A DNA stretch of 64,000 bases from Callorhinus ursinus (Eukaryota; Chordata; Mammalia; Carnivora; Otariidae), in NCBI RefSeq assembly GCF_003265705.1, contig NW_020312935.1, positions 3,056,716 through 3,120,715 of the forward strand, given 5' to 3'. Position numbers and translations under genes: made by a program. The notes beneath the pieces are model-generated. The model made no database searches and had not been told where the DNA came from. It worked only from the letters and a program-made list of their open reading frames with translations. The stretch's first letter is position 1; every line of letters begins with the position of its first letter. Below, piece after piece: positions 1 through 10,610 of this stretch.

Positions 1-820
1 AAATAAGTAGGAAACTCATTCAAGGGGCAAAGAAATAATACCCTCATCTGTTTAGCTTAGAATCCACTGAAGAACCATATCCAATCCCATTCTATGCTTT
101 CTACAATAACTGTATTTGTATATTGCTACTGTGTCAAAGTCAGTAAGTGTGAAAGCATAAAAAGGTGAGATTCCATCGGCTTGGTAGCAATTCCCCTGAA
201 GAATTATTCTGTAACTATGGCAAAGTCAGGGAACACACACATGCTTGAACAGGTCCCTTGTGTTGCAGGGGGCCCACGGCCTGGAAGGCCCAGAGAGGTC
301 CGGGCCCTGGGCTTCATGTCTTGCTAATGAATGCATGTGTGCTCTTTCCAGCGTGAACATAAATCAGCCTGGAAGTGAAAACTGCTAGCTCAGTCCATTC
401 TGCAGGGAATCCACAACCACCGCAATATTCTGGTTGCAGTCAAGTCATGGAGGGGAGGAAGAGGGTGTCGCAAGATCCGGAGCAGAGCCAGGCGAGGAAC
501 CAAGTCTGCGTGGGTTGGAAAAAATGAGCTGCTATTTGAGGAACCCAATTTCTTACCAACTATATGGATATACACACGGTTCGACAAGGACCAAAGCCAT
601 GAATACAGTTTAAAAAAAAAAAAAAAAAAGGCAAAACTACCCAACTATTACTTAGGCTTGTTCTGAAAAAGTATCTAGGGCAATTCAACCAGTTATTCAA
701 GTAACTGTATCCCCGCACTTAGGTAAGTACCTGCCTACGGCTTTCCACCACGTCCTGAAGACAGACAAGCAGCATCTTTGGCCGTCGCTGGCCTGAATGG
801 TTCCCTCCTGACCTCGATTT
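1..820. other. Single-copy noncoding sequence
   Basis: I recognise no exon, RNA gene or interspersed repeat here. The only clear low-complexity feature is an 18-base A run at 612-629, not attached to a recognisable retroposon body. Open frames in this stretch are short, and the minus-strand one is dominated by the translated T run, so they are not credible genes. Confidence 0.6.
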
Positions 821-1046
821 AAACCAGGAAGCACTGGGGCGCCTGGGTGGCTCAGTCGTTAAGCGTCTGCCTTCGGCTCAGGTCATGATCCCGGAGTCCT
901 GGGATCGAGCCCCGCATCGGGCTCCCTTGCTCCGCGAGGAGCCTGCTTCTCCCTCTCCCACTCCCCCTGCTTGTGTTCCCTCTCTCGCTGTGTCTCTGTC
1001 AAATAAATAAAATCTTTAAAATAAATAAATAAACCAGGAAGCACTG
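821..1046 (+). repeat. CAN SINE (arctoid type) with 16-bp target-site duplication
   Basis: A complete tRNA-derived carnivore SINE occupies 837-1030. It starts GGCGCCTGGGTGGCTCAGTC, which carries a pol III A-box-like segment. The B-box-like GGGATCGAGCCCC and a CT-rich middle follow, and it ends in AAATAAATAAAATCTTT. The 16-base direct repeat AAACCAGGAAGCACTG lies at 821-836 and 1031-1046, so both edges are fixed by target-site duplication made by LINE-1 machinery. The identical duplication indicates a fairly young insertion. The body matches the arctoid type and not dog SINEC_Cf. Confidence 0.97.
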
Positions 1047-1429
1047 AGCCCCTTCCCAGACGTAAAGCAGCACCTCCTTTCACCAAACACAGCAGCTGCC
1101 CTACTCTCCTACCTCATCAACCGCCCCTCCTGCCTCGCAGGCGCACAGCTCACGCAGCCCAACCTTCCCCATCCCCTGCCGTCTTCCCAGCTAAATGGGA
1201 TACCTTCCCACACTGACTGTAACCAACTACTTCAGTGTTTTCTTTGCCAGCACCCAGAACTTTCTGTCTCCTCCCAATTTCCTCAAAATCCCCCTCAGAA
1301 GATCCTATTTCTGATCTTTCAGTTCTTGCTGCTCGGTTGCCGAGCAAAAGCTTGAAGAGGATGTAAAAATGTGCCATCTGGGCCCATTACGGTTTCAATC
1401 TGGCATCTCATGATGTTAAATTTATTTTA

Positions 1430-2435
1430 AATAATTTCTCCTGATTAAAGTAGTATGAGTTCATTACCCCCCCCAAAAAAAAGGATATGTGCAGAAAGAC
1501 TCACTAGCTAAAATAAAAATCACCTATAATTCCACCAGCCAGAGAGTCACTGGTAGGCAAGATAGTTTTTAGGGTTTTTTTTTCTCCTTCTGCATGTCTA
1601 GAGATGCAGATCCTCTTTACCAACCTCAGATCGCACCATTCCTTATGTGAGCCGCCCTTTTAACTTCATCTACCATGAAAGTTTTCCATGACATTAAATA
1701 TTCTTTGGAAGTCAGAATTAATGGCTACAGAGATACTTCATCCTTTGGACATAGCATAAATCCACTAAATTCTGTTACTGGACCTTAAAGCAATTCCTAA
1801 TATTTTGCTGTTAATGCTGCAATACACTCTTGTAAATCTTTGTATCTATGTTAACAAAATAACTAACATAAATAAGTAACAGCTCCAATGCTACCCACTT
1901 AGCAGGGACAGGCATGGTTCTAAGCACTTTTAAAAATATATATCGTTTCATTTGATGCTTGCAACGACCCATTTTACAGGTGAGGGAGCTGTAAAATGTT
2001 AGGTTAAGTAACTTATGTAAGTCACATACTAGCTAAGTCGGTCTTTGAAACTAAGTAAGCCTTTCTTCCTAAAACCTAGGATCTTACCCAGGACATGACA
2101 TCTCTCTTTCCTTAGGACATACTTCTGGAAGTAGAATTGCTGGCCTAAAAGGTAACAATAGGTAAGATTCTCTGGCATATGCCAATCTAATCTCTAGGAA
2201 AGCCCTTCCAACTCATGCTCAATGGCATGTGAACATCAATTTCCCTGCCCCTTCATCAATAGTGGGTATTATCTTGTTTAAAAAAAAAATGTCAATTTGG
2301 CAGGCAAGAAATGATATCTCATTTTAACTCAGATTTTCGGCTAATAAGACAGGGCCCATCCGCAGATACTTATTGGCAATTTTTATTTCTTCTGTGGATT
2401 GCCTGTTAGGTCCACCGCAGGGGTGTACTGTCCTT
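1430..2435 (-). repeat. Ancient LINE-1 (L1M-type) 3' region, reverse orientation, interrupted by a MIR
   Basis: Read on the plus strand, this shows the order typical of the antisense of an old mammalian LINE-1 3' end. ATTAATGGCTACAG is near 1718 and CTGTTAATGCTGCAATACAC near 1809. GGAAGTAGAATTGCTGG then lies at about 2129, followed by GTGGGTATTATC and GATATCTCATTTTAACTC, and finally TTCTTCTGTGGATTGCCTG near 2390. The element is heavily diverged and has no open frame. A MIR splits it at about 1868-2065. Assignment to the L1M/L1ME group is from memory of the consensus; the exact subfamily is not determined. Confidence 0.8.
1868..2065 (+). repeat. MIR SINE nested in L1M
   Basis: This is the core of a mammalian-wide interspersed repeat. 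GGCATGGTTCTAAGCACTTT is at 1911-1930, then CATTTTACAGGTGAGG near 1970, then GGTTAAGTAACTTATGTAAG and GTCACATACTAGCTAAG. These are the conserved MIR blocks in their usual order on the plus strand. It lies between two parts of the same old LINE-1, so it inserted into that LINE-1. Confidence 0.85.
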
Positions 2436-2479
2436 TACTTGATGATGAATAAGAGTGCTTTGTAGGATTTTACTGGTGA

Positions 2480-3960
2480 TATCTCCTGCTCAACTCTCTA
2501 CCACATTCCACTATCCTCAAGCTCCTGGATCAGAGTCTGACCCACTCGCATTGTCAGTTGAGACAATGCTCTGCCCTTCCTTCCAACAATCTGTCCTCGG
2601 CTCCTTCAAAGAATTGGACTCTGCCCTCTGATTCACCTGCCCAGCACCCGTCTTCTAGAGCCGGATGAGTCTCTCCTCCTCTGTAAGTTTACAGAGAGGT
2701 CGACAGCATTTCTCCAGTTCTGAGGTGCAGTGGAAGCCACTGTGGAGCTTAGTGATGATCCACACAGACGCCAGGCCCCCTCCCAGAAGGTGGCATCACG
2801 GGCTCTCTGGACATCAGCTCAGGTGGGTTAGAAGGCCCTATGGCTCCAAGATTCAGTCCCCTCTCCAAGGTCACCAATGCCCTCCTCAGAGCAGCCAGGG
2901 GTTCCTCTTCTTTCAACATCTTCAATCTCTCCTGCACTCGGAACGGCCAACCACCACACCTTGAGATCTCCCCTTCATTTCCCTGACACGCTTCTTTGTC
3001 TGCCCCTCTTCCCATTTCTACAACTCGCCATGGATGTGCCTTTCCACTTATGTGGTAAGACTCCCTATGACTTGAACCCACAGAAACCTTTCCTCTCTGT
3101 TCTCCTCCAGTCTTTAAACATTATACTCCCCGCCCCCTCCCTTGGCTCTCTGCTCTTATCTCTGTACATCAGCTACCTTAACTACTTCTGTGGTTTCAAT
3201 TACTGAAATTATGTGTTGACTCCCAAAACAAGAATATCCATTCCTGACTTATCGCTTGCGTATGGGCCTCATACTTTCAGCAGACCACAAGATGTCTCTA
3301 AGTGGCCGGGCTTCAGCATGGCTCAACACCGCTGAACGGGGAAGTGCCCCTCACTGACCACTCTGGTCTCTCTGGATGGAACTCCTGGTACCATCTTTGA
3401 TTCCAGAAAACAGAAAGGAAAGATCAGTCTAGCCTTCCCAATGTCATATTCACGCAGTGCCTTTCCCCTGCAAGGGCCAAACGCCAAAATATTCAAACTT
3501 ACACCCTCCACACTGGTTTTAAAATAGTCTAGAATCTACCCCTATGTGACTGCTCAATCATCTCTCTCGCTTCCCTCCAACAGAAGGGTCTCTCCCCATC
3601 ATCTTCACATTTTTATGCATTCTTGCTGCTGTCCCTGCAGGCCCAAGCCCTTTGGATGTCCTTTCTCTGCCTCAACACTTACCCAAACCGTGGACATCCT
3701 TTAAGAAGCTCAAGTTCCACCACACAGGCAGTAAGATCCCCTCTGATCACTCGAGCCCACAAAGACCTGTCTCCTCTCGGTACTACCACAGTAATCATCA
3801 CCACACCGTCACTAAACTGTCGCTCCTTGTGTCACGTGCGTCGCTTTCAGCTCTCCAGCTTGACGGCAAGCTGCTTGAGGGCAAAAAACAGCTTGTATTT
3901 GCCTTCATCTCTTAGCGCAGTGCTGAGCACGCAGTATGGACAAAAACTTGATGAGCAGCA
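2480..3960 (+). repeat. LINE-2-like degenerate sequence, probably discontinuous
   Basis: Several segments resemble the LINE-2 reverse-transcriptase region on the plus strand. CTCTCCAAGGTCACCAATGC at 2861-2880 precedes GCCCTCCTCAGAGC. CTTGGCTCTCTGCTCTTATC at about 3141 resembles the block after the conserved GVPQGSVLGPLL stretch, and GTTGACTCCCAAA near 3217 corresponds to the downstream ADDSQ region. At about 3860-3960 there is the common end block with CTGCTTGAGGGCAAAAAACAG and AGCGCAGTGCTGAGCACGCAG. The coding frame is destroyed. Stretches between these anchors may be unique DNA, so the outer limits are approximate. Confidence 0.5.
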
Positions 3961-6900
3961 CACTTTCTTTTTCCGGGAAACACCAGAAGTAACAGCAGAA
4001 GTGTGTTGATCTCAAAATTACAGGGAATTAATCACCAAAGACCCAATCATCCTAATTCTGAGGCTCAGGTACAATACTTGAGTACTTTAGTATTCTGTGG
4101 TTTATAGTGTCAATTTCCTTTTCCAAAATTACAGAAGGCCTGAGATCTACGGAGGCAGCCTCATTCTGGCTACCTTAAATAGTTGATCAAGGAAACAGAA
4201 ATCCAGGAAGCCAAGCAAATCCATAAGTACAGTTCTGTTTGGGGCGGGGGGAGGGGCGGGGGGGGACCGGGGGAGTCAGGTATGGGCCATATATGGGCTA
4301 TATACCGTGACTGCGTACAAGGTTTCTGCCTCATGAGCATTGTTATCAGAGCCATGCTCTCTAGTTTAATAGGACGAGGAGTCTACTAGGGTTCTTGAAT
4401 TCTTACTAGGGAGTTCTCTGTAGAACATTTAATGTGAACAGCAGGAGTATCTGCTGTAGTTCAAGGCTGCACACATCCAAGAGAACCCGAACTTGGGCAG
4501 ATTCTCTGCACTTGCTGTTTCAGGAAGGAATGCAGGTAGAAGCAGCCTCAGGCCTTGAGCCTCCTTTTATACAGATCTGATCTATGTGGGAACAGATGAA
4601 CAACACATCACAGCTGCTTTTCTCTGATCCGTGGCAGCACCTGGAAAACCCCATCCGACTTTCCTGGAGAGAGGAAATCCATGCTCTCCAGTAACTCCAC
4701 CACCTGTTGTACCCGGGATGATCAGGAAGGCCGGTACCGGTGAGGCGAGCGGTGGCCTTGAGGAAGCAAAGTCTTCCTCAACTGGCATCTCTGGAATGAC
4801 TCTTGGAAAGGAGCGTCTTTCCCTCTTAGCAGGAAGAAAGCCACATGGTGGGCTCACCAGCGGCACTGCACTCTGGCCCAAGGCTCTGGAATTGGCACCA
4901 CGACAAAACAAACAAGGCTTGCCCTTCGAAGGCTCATGAATGGGGTGGCACACACACACGCACACAGAGGGCCTCTCACCAAGGCCAGGGCAGCAAGTTC
5001 TTCAGATCTTCCCTGGCTCATTAGCATAAACGGCCTTTCAGCAGCTGGGAGCAAGACGCACCACTAACCAGAGCAGGAATGGAAGCCGGAAGGTCCAGCG
5101 CCTGCCGGGGGCATGAACAGGGGGTCACCACGCAAAGGTGAAACCACCACAAAGGGTGCTTCGGGAAGGGTGTGTCTCGGCTGGATGCCCTCAGATGCCC
5201 CTCCAGGTTGTGCTGGCCAAGCGATCCTCCAAATTCGTATTTGGAGGGCACATGTAGACACTGATTCTGCCACAGAACTCCCCCTCAACAGCTTCATCTT
5301 ACTCAGCTGAAGATGTGAGAAGTGCGTATTTCCTGCTGGGCAGTCCTTATTTCCTAGTGGCCTCGGGAATGATTTCAAATTTCAATTCCCTTCCTTACGG
5401 CCCAAGTGGAAGGGCAGCAGGAATGGTCACTGGGACCTTGGAAGACTTCAAGACAGACTGAAGAGGGGCACCGTCTGTTTGCCCGCTGAAGCACTTCCCG
5501 ATTCCAAAGCTTAAAATGCAACTGGGTGTATATGAGACCGAACGACAGGTCCTACCCTCCACACAGCCCCTTCACCATCCCACGTGGTATTCAGGAAATC
5601 CATTATGCGCACTGTTACTTTTAATCGAGAAAAACAGACTGAGACATATTTGCCAGTGGCCACTTCAAAGAGTGGCCCTGGGAATTCGGCAAAACAACAA
5701 AGGAAAATTTCTTCTTCAAGTGCAAGGATCCAAGAGTTCGCACTTCCTTAACCCTCCGGAAACCACCCCAAGAACTAAGCGACTGTGGGTAATAATTACA
5801 CTCTCTCAAACTCAGCAAAAACAAAACACAAAACAAAACAAAACAAAACAAAACAAAAAAGGCCCAGATGGTCTGTCTCCTCTCGTTGTTCCAAATGCAA
5901 ATGCTGCTTTTGGGTTAACAGCTGCTGTGAAGCCTCACCGAGGTCCGGTTAAATAGGCCTTGTATTAATTGTGCTTGAAAGTTTCTTATCCAAGCGCTGC
6001 TAAGACCAAACAATTGAGTTTGGGAACGAGTGTGGTTACATATTTTTCCTTAATGGCTTCCTGAACACCCTGGTTAGGTCTGATCCCTGGGGGTGAATTG
6101 CCAGTTCAAGTCATAAAACGTGATCAATGTAGATCAAGACCCTGTGCTAAGTGTCTGAGAGGAGAGAAGAGAAACGTATTTGTCCAAACACACAAACATA
6201 TGAAAAATGCATGTTAGCAGAAAGAACTTCAGCTTCCGTTCTGACCAGGCATCACCTCTCCTTTCGCCCCTAGAGGTCTGCTCATCCCACCAGAACTTTC
6301 AGACGGCAGTCCTAACCTCGCACAGCGCCAGGGCAAGACAGAGTTGTAGAAACCGTTCTTGCCTCTCCAGAAGATCCCCATATGCAGCCAGGCTAAGATC
6401 AAGGAAATCCAAGTTGGCCAGTTCATGGGCCACAGTAATACAGAGGCTGCTGGGGTTCTGGCCCTAGCAGTCTTCGTTTCAAGCTTCTGTGCCGAAAACG
6501 TAGCCCCAAGGTCACCCACTGCTCTGATGATTTTTATGCATTCCGGCAACATATATTTATGGGGCGCCTACAATACACATGGCATCCCTCCTAGCAATAC
6601 AGAGTCCTCGTATTGAGCTTTGCTCTCATCAGGGTTCAGACGTGTGAAGTAAGAACCTGAACAGTGACAGGACGCTGAGAGGGACAGAGTCAGCCCTTCC
6701 CATGGCCACTGGATTCACTGCATCCACACGATTATCTAGGATATTGAGCCCGCACCTCCCCCCGCCATTCCAGAGTCTTCCTGCTTGAACACCGAAAACG
6801 GTCCTTCTACTGACCAGATGTACTCAGTGATGACCTCTGATGTCCACTCCACCGAAAACCCCGGTTTGACTGTTGCAACACGTGGTTTGGCAAGTTGTGC

Positions 6901-8629
6901 AACTGCCCTGAGAGCCTGTGGTGCTGGGCACATTGCTGCCCCCACACTCCTATGTGTCCCTACTACGCCCCCAGAGTACTAATCCCTCACCCTCAACCCA
7001 CAAGGAAGTCAGTCATTAAAGGAATAGTCGGGATGTCTGAGATCAGCCATTTCCCAAGAGCCCAGAATTTTCCCCCACCCTGGCCTGAAGGGCATGCGGC
7101 ATCGCCAGCACCAATGAAATGGCTTTCATTCCAGCATTTACTTTCCTCTGATGCTGTCAAGTTGACCAGGGAGAAGACGATCCCACGTCTCCTGGCTCCG
7201 CTCAGGTGATCCAGCAGGTTTCCCGCATCCTCGCTTGCCCTTTATAGTCCCCATCCTGGTTTCTTTGGCCTCGGTTCCTCCTTAGGCTGGACTCCGTGAC
7301 TTTATAGGCTTCACACGCTTAAGTGGCAGAATATTCTGGAGGCGGTGCTCAATCTCCCCCGTTGTTACCAAGAGGTGCTGGGGTTGGCATGTGCCCATGT
7401 TCACTGAAATCTACAGGGAGGTGGCCCGGACCAGCTCCCACATGACCGAACAATGCCCTTTCATGGAGCCTCATGTTCTTGACACGGTACTGGGCGTTTC
7501 AGAGACTAATGTGGGGCGAGTTGGCTGGGGGGTGGGGGGGGGTGGAGCGCGGCAAGTCTTGTTCTCAATGGCCTGATAAACTAAAGCATCAAGTCTACGA
7601 ATTCAAATGAACCAGCTCTGCAAAGCCTATTCACCAAGCTTACCTCGGCTTCCAGCTATCTCCCCCCCTCCCACTCCGACCGTCTGGTTCCCTGTCTTAG
7701 GCCAGGGGGAGAAGCTGCAGCGTCTAGAATTCCTCTGGTGTCTATCTGCAGGTGACTCAGGAGAGAGGAAAAAGCAAATGCCATCCCAGAATATGCCGAG
7801 CACACAGCAATTCTACTGGCCTCAGAAGTAGGGCAGGAAAAACCCTTGCCTAATTTTAAATCACCCACATGTAAGGGCTGGAGAGACTGTTCAGGGGATG
7901 TGAGGGGGAGGAAAAAGAACGAAGAAAAAGGGCTAGGAATTTTGTCTTTTCTTTTCCTTTTTTTTTTTTTTTTTTTAAGGGAATCTTTCCTAAGCATTCA
8001 CTGCCCAGCCCTTTCTGCCTCCGGGATGGAAAGTGTTACTCAGCTGCAAGGCCTCTTGCTAATTGTGGGTTTTTATTTTTATTTCCTATTACCCTCTCGC
8101 ACGCCTGATGAGATTATTTTACCGGAACTGACACAGCTGGAAGCAGCGGGCATACGTGGAGCCTCTGAGGAGGTGATGCAATTTCATTTTCATTGATCAG
8201 AAATCAGCAGGGCAGTAAGTGATGGGAAATTCCATTAGAAGAAAACTTGCAAGCCATGAGCCTCAACTTCCTCGCCACACCCAGGACCCCCCAGGGGTCT
8301 CGCCTTCCTCTGGACTAAGTGGGCATGGAGCAGAGGATGGGAAGTGCTCTCTTCAACATGGCAATGAGAAGATAAAGGCCACGCAGCTGGCTTGGGAGAG
8401 CAACAACAGACCTCCTTTAACCAATGAGAGCAACTCAGTTCTTCTTTGTCCATCACAGAGAAGTCTTCCAGGGAACCAGAAGAGGAGCGCTCAAAATCAA
8501 GCCGCAGAGCGCCTCAAAACCAATGCTTAAAGGATCCCTCTCCAAGTGTCAACCAGTAAGAAAAGAGAAGGCCGCTACACAATAGTTAAATATATCCCCC
8601 AACCACTCGTAGACATTTTCCTGAAGGCA
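3961..8629. other. Single-copy noncoding sequence with simple-sequence patches
   Basis: I see no recognisable gene. There is a G-rich tract at about 4241-4270, an (AAAAC)n run at about 5818-5860, a G-rich tract at about 7528-7546 and a T run at about 7959-7977. Overlapping open frames on both strands, such as 4582-4965 minus and 5516-5956 plus, have no recognisable domain and lie over simple sequence or unique DNA. No interspersed repeat is confidently visible. Diverged old repeats could be hidden. Confidence 0.55.
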
Positions 8630-8790
8630 TCTACCATTTGTGAGGGCCTACTGTGTGCCAGGCCCTACTCTCCATGCCCAGCATGCGCAAACTCTGATCC
8701 TCCCCTAACACTCCAGGACCAACATCCATCCCTCTTCTCTCTTTGACAGTAGAGGAGGCAGAGTTCCAGGGAGGTGAGGGAGAGAGCCAG
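8630..8790 (+). repeat. MIR SINE fragment
   Basis: GGGCCTACTGTGTGCCAGGC followed by CCTACTCT is the most conserved MIR start block on the plus strand. An AACTCTGATCCTCCC segment and a diverged GACAGTAGAGGAGGCAGAG segment match the later MIR blocks. The 3' half is decayed. Confidence 0.8.
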
Positions 8791-9970
8791 CTGGGACCAA
8801 TGCCTTCTTGAGGGTTCACGAGGCTCTTAATCGCAAAGGAAGGCTGAGTGAGAATCGATGAGAAAACATGCTCACTCACACTTGAGAGTTTTAAGAGAAG
8901 ATGAAGCACATCTGATTGTCTAGTCTACTTTCTTCCGGAGATGGCAGTTGACAGATTGTGATTCATCCATCTCCATCATCCCAGACATCCCCACAACAGC
9001 CATATGTCCACGGCTAGAACCAGAAGCGAACTTTGGAATGCGCAGAATGGCTACTGTTTTAGCAGTTAAGATGCCCCGACCCCCAGATGTTGGCCCAGCA
9101 AATATTGCTTCACTCACCAAAGACCTATGGAGAAAAAAACAAACAACAACAACAAAACAAAAAACAAAAAACATCAAGGAGCTACTCAGGAAGACAAGGT
9201 CTACAAAAAACAAAAACAAAAACCAACAAGCAAAAAAATATTGCTGGCTGAGCGGCTCACCAGCCTTTCTTTGGCTGTTTTGCCATATGAAACATGAATT
9301 AGAGCAGAACCAGGCCATCATCAACAAAATTAACACTGCTCCAAACAACTCTTTGCCACTAAAATAGGACACTTTTAAATGCAAAAACGATGACAATGGG
9401 TCAAACCAAAATCTATCCGTAAGCTTTTTCTGAGTATCTAACCTGTGGCTCAACAAAACAAACAATACACAAAGAAGGGGCCTCTGGCCTCCATGAGTGC
9501 ACAAACTCAGTCAGAGTCCTTTATTTATGCTCTTACAAGAATGTACAATACAACATCACAGCCTAAATTGAGGCCAGGGCAAAAGAGGGAAGAAAAAAAA
9601 AAAAAAAGAGGGAAGGAAAATTTGAGCCAAAAATGAAGTTTGCATATATGTATACGGTAATAACCGACACACTAAGCAATAAATTTGGCTCTAAACGTTC
9701 TAAGTCCAGAAAAGAGAAAAACCAAACCAAACCAAACCATAATAACCTTGTTTTAGGTATAGCACTCACAGTGGCCAAGAGGAAAGAACAAGCCAACTGC
9801 TCAGTATTTAGCACCAATAAAATCTCAATTACAGAAACCGGGATAAGGACTGGTAGCAAGAGGTGCCTCCACCCCCGTGTCTCTCTGCGGCGGTTGGAAT
9901 GAGATCGCTGGAGCTAGAGACCGTTCAGTCTTATGGCCTCCTCTGATGGACAAGAATAATGACCCCAGAG
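8791..9970. other. Noncoding sequence with A-rich simple repeats
   Basis: The region contains an A-rich (CAAA/CAACAA)n tract at about 9129-9235, an A run near 9592-9607 and a short (AACC)n tract at about 9720-9740. The 139- and 194-codon open frames here simply read through the A-rich or T-rich tract on each strand, and I do not consider them genes. Nothing else is recognised. Confidence 0.55.
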
Positions 9971-10080
9971 GGTGCTGGTGGTCTGCCCAAGGTCAGGGAG
10001 CTCGTCAGTGGCAGAGTTCTCTGTATCTTCACCCCATACGAACAGTGCTCTTTCCACCACACGTAGCTATTCCCTGGGCT
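9971..10080 (+). repeat. MIR 3' fragment
   Basis: TCTGCCCAAGGTCAGGGAGC followed by TCGTCAGTGGCAGAGTTC, and then a segment with AACAGTGCTCTTTCCACCAC, corresponds to the distal MIR half on the plus strand. In the consensus that half reads GCCCAAGGTCACACAGC, then AGTGGCAGAG, then GTGCTCTTAACCAC. Confidence 0.7.
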
Positions 10081-10410
10081 GCTTGAGGGGAGAAGTGGGG
10101 ACACATATGGAGGCTAGAGTTGGGGTTCTGGGGCGGGGGGTTGCTGTCCCAGGTAAAGAGACCTGAGAAAATCAAATACACTACACAGGCCTCCTAGGGA
10201 TACCAATTTTAACAAACCAATTGTAAGAAACCATTCTGGGGACAGTTGGATCATTTTGAAAAGTGATTCAGGATTCAATGATGTTAAGAATTTGTTAATT
10301 TTGTTATGTAAACACAATATCATCACCTGACAAAATGATAACGTCTCATGATATCTTTAATTGGACTTAAAGTCAAAGCCAGCAAACAAAAGGATTAAAC
10401 AAATCTAACA

Positions 10411-10610
10411 AAAAGTGAACTGCTGGGGACGCCTGGGTGGCTCAGCCGGTTAGGCGTCTGCCTTCCGCTCAGGTCATGATCCTGGAGTCCCAAGATTGAG
10501 CCCTGCATCTGGCTCCCTGCTCAGCGAGGAGTTTGCTTCTCCCTCTACCCCTCACCCCCCCCATATTCTCTCTCTCAAATAAATAAAAATGTTTTTAAAA
10601 AAGTGAACTG
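10411..10610 (+). repeat. CAN SINE with 12-bp target-site duplication
   Basis: An arctoid-type CAN SINE occupies about 10423-10598. It starts GGGGACGCCTGGGTGGCTCAG, has TCAGGTCATGATCCTGGAG and a CT-rich middle, and ends in AAATAAATAAAAATG. The duplication AAAAGTGAACTG is at 10411-10422 and 10599-10610, identical on both sides. The sequence is a little more diverged from the family pattern than the 0.8-kb copy. Confidence 0.95.

Noticed and set aside
837..1030. tRNA gene (A and B boxes present)
   Set aside because: The boxes belong to the tRNA-derived SINE. The body cannot fold as a tRNA and is flanked by a target-site duplication. The same applies to the other SINE copies.
8920..9504. 194-codon minus-strand frame with hydrophobic stretches resembling a membrane protein
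   Set aside because: The hydrophobic run of F, V and L comes from translating a CAAA/A-rich simple repeat on the opposite strand.
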